Below, piece by piece: positions 6,501 to 13,211 of a stretch of 30,453 nucleotides of DNA (position 1 is the stretch's first letter; every line of letters begins with the position of its first letter). Below the pieces are notes generated by a model that did not search any database, was not told where the DNA came from, and worked only from the letters and a program-made list of their open reading frames with translations. Source of the stretch: CAIVAT01 sp037128705 (lineage in GTDB: Bacteria > Bacteroidota > Bacteroidia > Bacteroidales > FEN-979); NCBI GenBank assembly GCA_037128705.1, contig JBAXVX010000035.1:1-30453 (forward strand), in the 5' to 3' direction. A program made the translations under genes and the position numbers.

Positions 6501-8432
6501 TTATTTGATTGTTAAAGTTTTGTCGGTGCTTACTATGAGGTTGATTATTTGTGATGTTGTGGCGGGGATGGTGTTTGTGGATTCGCGGTTGTCGATCCAG
6601 ATAGGGGCGGTGATGCCATAATGTTTGCTCAGGGTGTTGATGATGTCGATGCCTGCCTGGATCTTGCCGGCGGAATTGACATCGCTGAATGGAACACCCT
6701 GAACCATGCAGTCGCAACATTCCTCGATGCCCCCGTTGATGAGCTGATTGAACATGCGAAATCTTACCAGTTTGAATTTGGCGTTGATCCTGGCCTGGAC
6801 CATGTCCATTCGTGAGCGCGTAAAGGCCTCCATGGCGAACTCCTGCTTTTCGAGATCGCTGATTTGCTGGCTCAGTTTTTTTTCTTCGGCCATGAGTTCT
6901 TTGATGCGGGCCTTTCCACGATCGATGACCTCCTTTTTGCCCAGGGAGACCTGCAGGTCATAGATTTCGGATTGGATTTCTTCCTTTTGTTTTTTCAGAG
7001 ATTCGATGTCAAGTTTGGGTGATTCGAGTATTTGTAGTTCCAACCTGGTTATTTGATCTTGAACAGGATTGGGGTTATGAGGAGTTACAATATCCAGTTC
7101 TGCAGAAATGGCGGTTTTAAGTTGTGCCGCAAGTTGATCGGCTTGTGATGTCAATGCCGAAATTTCCTGAGATGTATACTCTATAATCTTGTTTGTCTGA
7201 ACAAGTTCGGCGGACAGATATTTACCTTCCTCATTGATTTTGGCTAACCGGATTGTTTTGTTCTGCTCAAAATCCCGGGACATTTGATCTTGCTTTTCGG
7301 CCATTGTGACGGGGTCAAGATCACGTTTACATGTTGGACAAATAAATTCATCTTCTTCAAAGACCAGTTCCTCCCCGTTTACTGAAGCCCATTCAAGCCG
7401 AAGTGCAGCGAGGGAATTTTCAGTATCCGTTTTCTTTTGTAACAATTTTGGCAGGGAATCCTGATCGACGTTTGACTGGCGTATACATTCGGCATGTTTT
7501 TGTTTCAGGCCGGCAATCAGGAAGGTGCGTTCATTGTAAATTCGTTGCGCTTCGCTTTTTGCCTGAAATTCCAATGTCTGCTGTTGCTGTTTGAGTGCGA
7601 ATATCTTATTCTGTAATACCTGAATTTGTTCACCCTGTGACTTATACGCTGCCACCTGGTCGCTGATCGTGTTCTCAATGCCAAGCAGGGCGACCTGTTT
7701 TTTGTTGACATCAGTTTTGATTGCCTCGAAATCGACGGGTTCCGGGATGGCCCTTGAGACTTCATCGATACGGGACGGGATCGTTTTCAGTTCATCACTG
7801 AGTTTCTTTTTACGGACAGCAAGCTCTTTGCGGAATTCGGACAGGTCTTTTCCTGAATCGAGGATGGCCGTTATGTCGGCAACCTGGTGTGTGTTCATTC
7901 CGGCCAGCACCTCAGCATCATTGATTTCACCTGCAATCAGGATCAGCACCTGTCGGCGGTCCTGCCATTTCATCGCATTGAAGCAGAGGGCTGAGGTAAG
8001 CAGTTTAAAGAGACCTTCATTTACCAGGTTATCGACCTTTTTTTTAAATTCACCAGCTTGTAGCGGCACCCCGTTCCAGTGATACAGTGTTTCGTGACCG
8101 GTAAGCTCGCTCTCTTCGGCGCCGCGCCTGCGTTGCCACTTTTCCTGGTAAATGCGTTTCAGGGTTATTTCTGTGCCATCCACCTCCAGGATGCCCTCGA
8201 CTGCGTGTTCGAGCATGGGGATTGTTTTGCCGGTCTGATCGAGGGTTTTGATGTTGAAGTCTTTGGAATCGTGAGAATCTTTCCCGAAAAGCAGCCAGGT
8301 AAACGCATCGAAAATGGTTGACTTTCCGGTACCATTTTCCCCGTAGATGTTGGTCACGTCGTTCAGTTCGATGGTCAGTTCTTTAAGGCCCTTGAAGTTT
8401 GACAGGGTAAGCCGGTTTAATTTGATGTTCAT
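6501..8432 (-). CDS. SbcC/Rad50-like SMC-type ATPase
   Basis: This 643-residue protein begins with an ABC-type ATPase head, with Walker A GENGTGKST at residues 31-39. Two long coiled-coil arms flank a zinc-hook-like CPTC near residues 365-368. The C-terminal head half contains PIWIDNRES near 606-614 at the Walker B position, with Asn where most SMC proteins have Glu. The protein is shorter than host SbcC (about 1000 residues), as expected for phage-encoded forms. No SbcD/Mre11 nuclease is encoded nearby, so the ATPase may work with the downstream MBL hydrolase or with a host nuclease. A DNA end-processing role alongside RecT is inferred. Its start is 4 nt after the HTH gene stop. Confidence 0.85.
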   Translation of the reverse strand: MNIKLNRLTLSNFKGLKELTIELNDVTNIYGENGTGKSTIFDAFTWLLFGKDSHDSKDFNIKTLDQTGKTIPMLEHAVEGILEVDGTEITLKRIYQEKWQRRRGAEESELTGHETLYHWNGVPLQAGEFKKKVDNLVNEGLFKLLTSALCFNAMKWQDRRQVLILIAGEINDAEVLAGMNTHQVADITAILDSGKDLSEFRKELAVRKKKLSDELKTIPSRIDEVSRAIPEPVDFEAIKTDVNKKQVALLGIENTISDQVAAYKSQGEQIQVLQNKIFALKQQQQTLEFQAKSEAQRIYNERTFLIAGLKQKHAECIRQSNVDQDSLPKLLQKKTDTENSLAALRLEWASVNGEELVFEEDEFICPTCKRDLDPVTMAEKQDQMSRDFEQNKTIRLAKINEEGKYLSAELVQTNKIIEYTSQEISALTSQADQLAAQLKTAISAELDIVTPHNPNPVQDQITRLELQILESPKLDIESLKKQKEEIQSEIYDLQVSLGKKEVIDRGKARIKELMAEEKKLSQQISDLEKQEFAMEAFTRSRMDMVQARINAKFKLVRFRMFNQLINGGIEECCDCMVQGVPFSDVNSAGKIQAGIDIINTLSKHYGITAPIWIDNRESTNTIPATTSQIINLIVSTDKTLTIK

Positions 8433-8436
8433 GGGG

Positions 8437-8631
8437 TCAGTATTTTATAATTTTCACAGGTTCGATTTTCTTCAATGCATTCATTACCTCTGATTCCTTA
8501 TAGTAGACCAACCGGCCCAGCCTGTAGGAGGTGAGCCTGCCGGAGAGTGTATGTTTGTAAACGGTTTGCCTGCAGATGTGTAATTTTTCGCAGAGTTCAG
8601 CCGTGGTCAACAGTTCTGAAATTGCATTCAT
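8437..8631 (-). CDS. Excisionase/MerR-like helix-turn-helix protein
   Basis: This 64-residue protein is a single winged-helix DNA-binding domain of the HTH_17/excisionase type: LLTTAELCEKLHICRQTVYKHTLSGRLTSYRLGRLVYYKES. In mobile elements such proteins act as recombination directionality factors (Xis) or repressors. It heads the replication/recombination operon (4 nt before the SbcC-like gene). A large dyad (8772-8802) lies 140-170 bp upstream and could be its binding site. Whether it is Xis or a regulator cannot be decided from sequence. Confidence 0.8.
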   Translation of the reverse strand: MNAISELLTTAELCEKLHICRQTVYKHTLSGRLTSYRLGRLVYYKESEVMNALKKIEPVKIIKY

Positions 8632-8771
8632 AGGTATCGCCTTAATTTAGATTCATGAAAGAAGAGGAGGGGAGCTTTTCGGGGAGCAAATATTTCAACT
8701 TGCATGGCTGAGTTATAAAAAAGTCAGCTGCAAATAAAATACAAAAAAAGGTGAGAAATCAAAAGGAAGGG

Positions 8772-8811
8772 TACACATAATACACTTGGTGTAAAATGTG
8801 TATTTGGTGTA
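8772..8811. promoter_or_regulatory. Nested dyad and repeated TTGGTGTA half-sites
   Basis: Outer arms TACACAT (8772-8778) and ATGTGTA (8796-8802) enclose inner arms TACAC (8781-8785) and GTGTA (8789-8793), separated by AA on each side and a TTG centre. This gives 12 paired positions in 31 bp. A further copy of TTGGTGTA (8804-8811) repeats the one at 8786-8793 exactly 18 bp away. There is no T-tract, so it looks like an operator or Xis/integrase accessory site rather than a terminator. Confidence 0.55.
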
Positions 8812-8820
8812 GTTTGTTAA

Positions 8821-10218
8821 TTATTCCGGCGCTACACCTGATGCATAGGGAATGAAAGAGAGGGAAGCAGAATTTACTTCAGCACGTTTGATGGTATCGA
8901 TGCTCATGTTCACTCCAAAGGTGTTTTGGGCCACCCTTTTGATCTCCTCGTGTTTCAATTCTTTCTTGTTCCTGTAATATCCTTTAAGGTGAAGATCCTT
9001 CAACAGTGCGACCAAAAAGCATTTATAGCCTTTCTTTTTATCCTTCCAGACATGGGTCTTTGGCTGGCAATACATTTTATCGGCCAGGAGGTTCATGATG
9101 ACAATGTATTGAGAAACGTTTTCAAAGGCATCCTTGAGATCATGAATGCCGGACCGTTTAGGCGATTTCGATTGTTGTTCGGTATGGTGTGATTTAACCA
9201 GGGGAAGTGGCAGATTCCGGGCTTCGACGTTTTCTGCTTCATAATGAAAGTCAAGACGTTTAATCAAAAAATCGCGAAACCGGTACAGATGATCCAGCTT
9301 CTGATATGTTTCAGGAAACAGCTTATCCAGATCATCGACTTCGGATTCATATGGTCCTGTGAATTCATCGTACAGTGTATCACCCCAGAAATTGATTAAC
9401 GGGATTTCATCACCTCTTAAGATGAATTCGTTTTTGCGATCGTCGATTTGTTTACGTGTCGGCTTCAGCGCTCCATGCCTGGAAATTATGTTGATCAGGA
9501 CATCGGTAAGGAAAAATTCCAATTTCTCAATTTTAAAGTCCTTTGTGCCTTTTTCAAAAATTTTCCAGTCCGTCAACGCCCCTTGATGTCGTTCTTTCAT
9601 GAAATCGTACAAGGCTTCAAAGGATTCGCACAACCGACCGTACAATGATTCACGCCTGGTGCTTTTCAGTAAGAGGCTGAAATCCAATTCTGAATACCTG
9701 GCTTGGGGATCGGGGATATGCGGTTTTTGGGGGCCATATTTTTCGATGTAATTTTTGGGATCCAGTTTATAAATACATTTTGTAAGAATCTTCTCCCGGT
9801 ATAGCCATTGCAAATGTTCGCGCAGATGCGGGATTAATGATTTTTCGGCATCGGCCATCCTAAAACAGTCGGCCAGAGAAAAATATTCGAATTCATTGAT
9901 TGAGATCAGGTGTTTCACAAAGGCATATACCCGGATGTGATTAAAAGAGGGGGACTGTGAAATTTCATAGAGGTCGAACCGGAACGAAAAAAACTCTTTC
10001 CCGACTTTGGATATGGTGAGATCTTTGAGCCGGTTGTGGTAGTACTGCATTTCCGGTCTTGAGAATTCGCGGTCGTCGATGAGGTCTGATATGATATTCA
10101 ATGTGCTGTCTGGGTCGGCTATCTTTTCGGCATATTGCTTTAAATCAGCATCCTGATTGATCGAGGTGTACTCATTCAAAAGATTCGGCAACAAATCGAT
10201 GATGAGATTTATGGGCAT
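8821..10218 (-). CDS. Hypothetical protein of the mobile element
   Basis: This soluble protein of 465 residues (479 if an upstream TTG at 10260 is used) belongs to no family I recognise. ATG at 10218 (MPINLIID) is preferred because the frame upstream has only TTG. It is mostly helical and charged. A central charged stretch around residues 365-385 (HHTEQQSKSPKRS) looks like a linker. The C-terminal part (KGYKCFLVALLKDLHLKGYYRNKKELKHEEIKRVAQNTFG, given in pieces: FLVALLKDL, KKELKHEEI, FGVNMSIDT) has a helix-turn-helix-like rhythm seen in some Bacteroidota element proteins. It lies between the integrase/TA end and the replication operon and may be a regulator. No function is claimed. Confidence 0.7.
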   Translation of the reverse strand: MPINLIIDLLPNLLNEYTSINQDADLKQYAEKIADPDSTLNIISDLIDDREFSRPEMQYYHNRLKDLTISKVGKEFFSFRFDLYEISQSPSFNHIRVYAFVKHLISINEFEYFSLADCFRMADAEKSLIPHLREHLQWLYREKILTKCIYKLDPKNYIEKYGPQKPHIPDPQARYSELDFSLLLKSTRRESLYGRLCESFEALYDFMKERHQGALTDWKIFEKGTKDFKIEKLEFFLTDVLINIISRHGALKPTRKQIDDRKNEFILRGDEIPLINFWGDTLYDEFTGPYESEVDDLDKLFPETYQKLDHLYRFRDFLIKRLDFHYEAENVEARNLPLPLVKSHHTEQQSKSPKRSGIHDLKDAFENVSQYIVIMNLLADKMYCQPKTHVWKDKKKGYKCFLVALLKDLHLKGYYRNKKELKHEEIKRVAQNTFGVNMSIDTIKRAEVNSASLSFIPYASGVAPE

Positions 10219-10330
10219 ATTATAGTGAGATTGATCAGTATATAGGCGTGAATTAATCAACTATGCTGCTCCAGAACATTCATGAATTTGGCATTCACAA
10301 TCCTGCCCATCCCTTTTTGGGTAGCTTCGA

Positions 10331-10378
10331 CAAACCTTGCAATAACGTTATTGTGATTTTGAACTGGACGAAGGTTTG
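10331..10378. promoter_or_regulatory. 14-bp palindrome flanked by inverted CAAACCTT arms
   Basis: CAATAACGTTATTG (10340-10353) is a perfect palindrome. It is flanked by CAAACCTT (10331-10338) and its reverse complement AAGGTTTG (10371-10378). The site lies 110-160 bp upstream of the unknown 465-aa gene and could be an operator for it. Confidence 0.4.
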
Positions 10379-10403
10379 CCGGAATCCTATTTTTTACAGG
10401 ATG

Positions 10404-10430
10404 ACTGCCAGCAAAATGGCAGTTTTATTA
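10404..10430 (+). terminator. Hairpin with T-rich tail
   Basis: ACTGCCA (10404-10410), loop GCAAAA, TGGCAGT (10417-10423), then TTTATTA. It has terminator form on the + strand, but no + strand gene is recognised upstream, so it may end a small or antisense transcript. Confidence 0.4.
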
Positions 10431-10679
10431 AGACTCCGGCAGTTGTGCATTGTTCCTTCATTGGTTCCATTGCATCCATGTAGACAGGTATACATTGGTA
10501 GATGCAAATTAACATAAATGGACGAGGATTTCAAAAAAAAAGGGAGTGGAGTTATCAACAAAAAGATGTTGCCTGCATTGTTAACATCAAAGAGACATGG
10601 TTAATAAACTATCAACCCCGGTCTTTAACTTTGGAAGATGGTTTTGAATGGTTACCCAGCCTGACAGAAAACCGGCACA

Positions 10680-11180
10680 TTAAAAAAGATCCTTCAAGGT
10701 TTTCATTGCCAAAAACATTTTACCGCTGTCGGGTAATTTAATAAACCCATATCTGAGATAGAAATTCTCAGCCTCCAAGTCTAATGGGTCAACAACTACG
10801 GCAAATGATCCCATGTGGTTTGAATTTTCGTAGCTCCTATACAGTGCATCCATCAATAATAGTTTTCCAATTCCTTTGCCTTGATACCTGAGGTCAATGG
10901 CCAATCTGCCCAATAATGTTGCAGGTATGGAAACATAAGATTTTGGAAGTTTTATTTGTAATTCAGCGGGTACCAGATGCAAGGGGATACTGCTATTTGC
11001 CAAGGTGTAATAACCTTGAATAAGGCCTGTTTCAAAATCTATCTTTACGAAACAAGCTGACAGTTTTCTTTTAACATCCTGGCTTGCCTGATGGATGAAA
11101 TAATTGTCAAGAATATCCTTTCCGCAAGAAAAATCAGTTTTTTTATGCGTTGAATGCAGTACTTCTGTAAGATGACTCAT
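10680..11180 (-). CDS. GNAT acetyltransferase toxin (TacT-like)
   Basis: This 166-residue GNAT protein has the acetyl-CoA loop RYQGKGIGK at 98-106 and FYLRYGF at 140-146, with Y144 at the place of the conserved catalytic Tyr. The N-terminal FSCGKDILDNYF is typical of the toxin subgroup paired with DUF1778 antitoxins (TacT, AtaT, ItaT), which acetylate the amino group of charged tRNAs and block translation. The gene overlaps the DUF1778 gene by 4 nt (ATGA), antitoxin first. The module sits beside the integrase, a common place for stability modules. The family is clear. Which aminoacyl-tRNA is targeted cannot be told. Confidence 0.87.
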   Translation of the reverse strand: MSHLTEVLHSTHKKTDFSCGKDILDNYFIHQASQDVKRKLSACFVKIDFETGLIQGYYTLANSSIPLHLVPAELQIKLPKSYVSIPATLLGRLAIDLRYQGKGIGKLLLMDALYRSYENSNHMGSFAVVVDPLDLEAENFYLRYGFIKLPDSGKMFLAMKTLKDLF

Positions 11181-11461
11181 TTGGAAGCGCGCGATTTATA
11201 TTCTTTTGCTGCAGAAATCAAGGCTTTATTCGGTTTAGCCGGTTTTGTGATGGCCTCAAAAAATATTGTGCTATCTCTTTGGGATGCAATGATTTGATCT
11301 CTTTTTTCGATAATTTCTTTGGCTTTCTCCTGCACCGTCATTATCACAAAGTCTGTTAAATTTCGATAACCCCCAACGATGGCTGCTCTTTCAAAAAAGT
11401 TTTTTTGCTCCTGAGGCAGCCTGGTATCAAACCTAGCCTTTTCTTTTCTTATCGTTGTCAT
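11177..11461 (-). CDS. DUF1778 ribbon-helix-helix antitoxin (TacA-like)
   Basis: This 94-residue protein, read from the ATG at 11461 (MTTIRKEKARF), has an N-terminal ribbon-helix-helix: ARFDTRLP as the strand and two helices to about residue 45. A C-terminal neutralising segment (about 60-94) is rich in Lys and Ala. DUF1778 proteins bind GNAT toxins and repress their operon. A frame opening 7 codons earlier exists, but 11461 fits better because a good -7 element ends just upstream at 11480. An inverted repeat TGTACG-N9-CGTACA overlaps that promoter and is the likely operator. The pair is coupled with the acetyltransferase by ATGA. Confidence 0.87.
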   Translation of the reverse strand: MTTIRKEKARFDTRLPQEQKNFFERAAIVGGYRNLTDFVIMTVQEKAKEIIEKRDQIIASQRDSTIFFEAITKPAKPNKALISAAKEYKSRASK

Positions 11462-11479
11462 GATTGTATTATTTTTCCA

Positions 11480-11511
11480 CAAATGTACGGATAAAATACG
11501 TACAAACCAAA
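11480..11511 (-). promoter_or_regulatory. Promoter and operator of the DUF1778/GNAT module
   Basis: On the minus strand, TTTG (11508-11511) and TACATTTG (11480-11487) are separated by exactly 20 nt, matching the Bacteroidota -33/-7 consensus. TGTACG (11484-11489) and CGTACA (11499-11504) form an inverted repeat covering the -7 box and spacer, well placed for repression by the ribbon-helix-helix antitoxin. The predicted transcript leader is only about 10-15 nt. Confidence 0.65.
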
Positions 11512-11551
11512 TTTTTCTGATTTTAGATTAGCGAATCTTTGTATTTTTCTG

Positions 11552-12856
11552 TCATTCATTTGCAGCATGCAGGAACGATCTTCCCTTAAAAACAGGATGA
11601 TCAGCAACTCTGTCAGCATTTTGCTCGCGGCTCATTTTAATATACTTGTTGAAAGATCTTTCAGTAGAATGATCGGTCAATCCCATCACGACATCCCGTG
11701 GCAGTCCGGCAAGAACCATGTTGGTTGCAAATGACCGCCGGGCCGTATGAACGGTTACGAGCTCCCATTCGAAATAGGAGGTGCTTACCCTTTTACCACG
11801 CCGGGTGGTTGTTTTTGAGAATTTATCCTTCAACCCTGCTTTTTCTGCGATGATTTTGAGGCATCGGTTTATTTCCTGGTCTGAAGGAACTCTTGGAAGT
11901 TTTCCATCATATTTAAGGATAATGTCTTTAATCATCTGATGTAAAGGAATAACGATATTCCTGTTTCCTTTATAGGTTCTGAGTTTGATTTTTTTGCCAT
12001 CATCAATAAATTTATCCGGTCCTACCTGATGAAGATCTCCATAGCGCAATCCGGTCCAGCAATCAATGCAGAACAGGTCGCGGACCTGGTCAAGTCGAAT
12101 ATCACCGGTAAGGTCAAGATCATAAATTTTATAAATCTTTTGAATGTCAAGGGAAATTGATTCAGATGTTTCTTCAAGGACTTTGAAATTTTTATGAAGA
12201 TAAGCTGTGTTTGTTGTCCATCCCTTGTCGTTAGCATAGTTCATGAAGACTTTTATCTCTTTGATATGGCTGCCGATGGTGTTGAGTGCGTAGTATAACT
12301 GCTCACCCTTTTCTGTCTTTTTATACGGAACGTTTTTGCACCATTTCAGAAAATCATTGTAAAAGTCCATGTTGATATCCTCAAAAGCCAGCGGTTTGGG
12401 AAGGGTTTTCTGGTATTTGACAAGGACATTTTTGGTCGTGATATAATGTTTGGTTGTCCAGGATTTGGGATCGAGCGTTTTAATCTGCATTTCTGCAGCT
12501 TGCAGGAAGGTCAGACTATCTTTTTTTGTGGAATCGGTTCCTTCAGGTCGTAATATGGACCTGAATTCATTTTTCAACCGGTCGATGTATAATGCCCCAT
12601 TCTTAACCAGGTGATCATTATAACAAGCCGGAATCGATTTTTCCAAACTTTCAAGTCTGTTGTTATAACTTGTAATATCATCATCATCTTCATTCCGCTT
12701 GGTTCGGAAACGCGCTGGTCCCTGATTCCATGCTTTGGGATGTACTTTCAATCCTGTTGAAAGGGTGATGTGTTTACGGCCAAAACAGAATACCATCAAG
12801 ATGAGGGTAGGGACTTTTGCCTGGGCGTTTTTCAGATTAAAAGTTACGGTAGGCAT
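11552..12856 (-). CDS. Tyrosine-type site-specific integrase
   Basis: This 434-residue tyrosine recombinase has the Bacteroidota element layout. An N-terminal arm-binding domain spans about 1-90 and a SAM-like core-binding domain about 105-215. The catalytic domain follows, with R near 271 (TGLRYGD), K near 293 (RTYKGNR), H..R near 370-373 (HTARRSF), H near 392 (LTDHS) and nucleophile Y near 404 (NKYIK). All six catalytic positions are present, so it should be active. It lies at the edge of the accessory region facing inward, with host-like genes on the other side, so an attachment site is expected between 12857 and 13211. It would integrate and, with an Xis, excise the element. Confidence 0.93.
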   Translation of the reverse strand: MPTVTFNLKNAQAKVPTLILMVFCFGRKHITLSTGLKVHPKAWNQGPARFRTKRNEDDDDITSYNNRLESLEKSIPACYNDHLVKNGALYIDRLKNEFRSILRPEGTDSTKKDSLTFLQAAEMQIKTLDPKSWTTKHYITTKNVLVKYQKTLPKPLAFEDINMDFYNDFLKWCKNVPYKKTEKGEQLYYALNTIGSHIKEIKVFMNYANDKGWTTNTAYLHKNFKVLEETSESISLDIQKIYKIYDLDLTGDIRLDQVRDLFCIDCWTGLRYGDLHQVGPDKFIDDGKKIKLRTYKGNRNIVIPLHQMIKDIILKYDGKLPRVPSDQEINRCLKIIAEKAGLKDKFSKTTTRRGKRVSTSYFEWELVTVHTARRSFATNMVLAGLPRDVVMGLTDHSTERSFNKYIKMSREQNADRVADHPVFKGRSFLHAANE

Positions 12857-13079
12857 ACAATGAGAATTGGTTCAGTAAAGATAATATACAAAGCTTTCTG
12901 GTTGTATGCAGGGTGGTATCCGTTTATCAACAGGAGTCAACATTGATGATTTTAGGTGTACGATGATTAACTCTGTAAAAAGTGTGGAAATGTCAGTAAA
13001 ATAGGGTTAAGGCGAAGATTTTCAGTAGGTTAAGGGAGGGGGCAAATTTGTCTTGTCCTGGGCACGGACACAAGATGAT
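12857..13079. other. Integrase upstream region, probable element edge
   Basis: There is no coding region between the integrase start and the terminator hairpin. A -7-like TATCTTTA lies close upstream of the integrase ATG on the minus strand, without a good -33. The element/host junction (att) is expected in this gap or in the next 130 bp, but no matching direct repeat was found elsewhere in the window. Confidence 0.45.
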
Positions 13080-13112
13080 AAAACCCCGTAGGTCAATGAC
13101 TTACGGGGTTTT
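13080..13112. terminator. Strong bidirectional terminator hairpin
   Basis: AAAACCCCGTA (13080-13090) pairs perfectly with TACGGGGTTTT (13102-13112). The inner G.T and GTC/GAC pairs extend the stem around an AAT loop. A-tract and T-tract flanks allow termination on both strands. On the minus strand it lies about 100 nt after the S8 peptidase stop. Being next to the integrase, it may also mark the insertion point. Confidence 0.8.
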
Positions 13113-13124
13113 TCTTTTTGTGCA

Positions 13125-13145
13125 GTAGACGGTATGGTAGACGGT
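13125..13145. repeat. Direct repeat GTAGACGGT, 12 bp apart
   Basis: GTAGACGGT occurs at 13125-13133 and 13137-13145. Short direct repeats near a tyrosine integrase gene can be arm-type binding sites, but only two copies are present and no other support is seen. Confidence 0.35.
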
Positions 13146-13211
13146 TTATTTAGGAATGACATAAAATCAGAGTAGCTTCTCTGGCTTTTTCTCCATTTCT
13201 TCTCTCCTTCC

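Larger units (their letters stand above)
10219..10679. other. Intergenic region with palindromes and a hairpin, no gene
   Basis: About 460 bp. The two + strand frames here (10263-10517, 10502-10741) lack domain character and overlap the acetyltransferase 3' end. The region contains a nested palindrome (10331-10378) and a terminator-like hairpin (10404-10430). Confidence 0.5.

Noticed and set aside
6178..6720. Minus-strand frame of 180 codons across the SbcC/recT gap
   Set aside because: It overlaps both real genes in another frame and has repetitive His/Asn-rich sequence from the repeats.
10263..10741. Two + strand frames in the gap before the acetyltransferase
   Set aside because: No family resemblance. 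They overlap palindromes and the 3' end of the GNAT gene.
13050..13112. Possible tRNA or tmRNA end near the integrase
   Set aside because: The sequence forms a terminator hairpin, but no cloverleaf or CCA-adjacent T-arm motif (GGTTCGAATCC type) can be seen.
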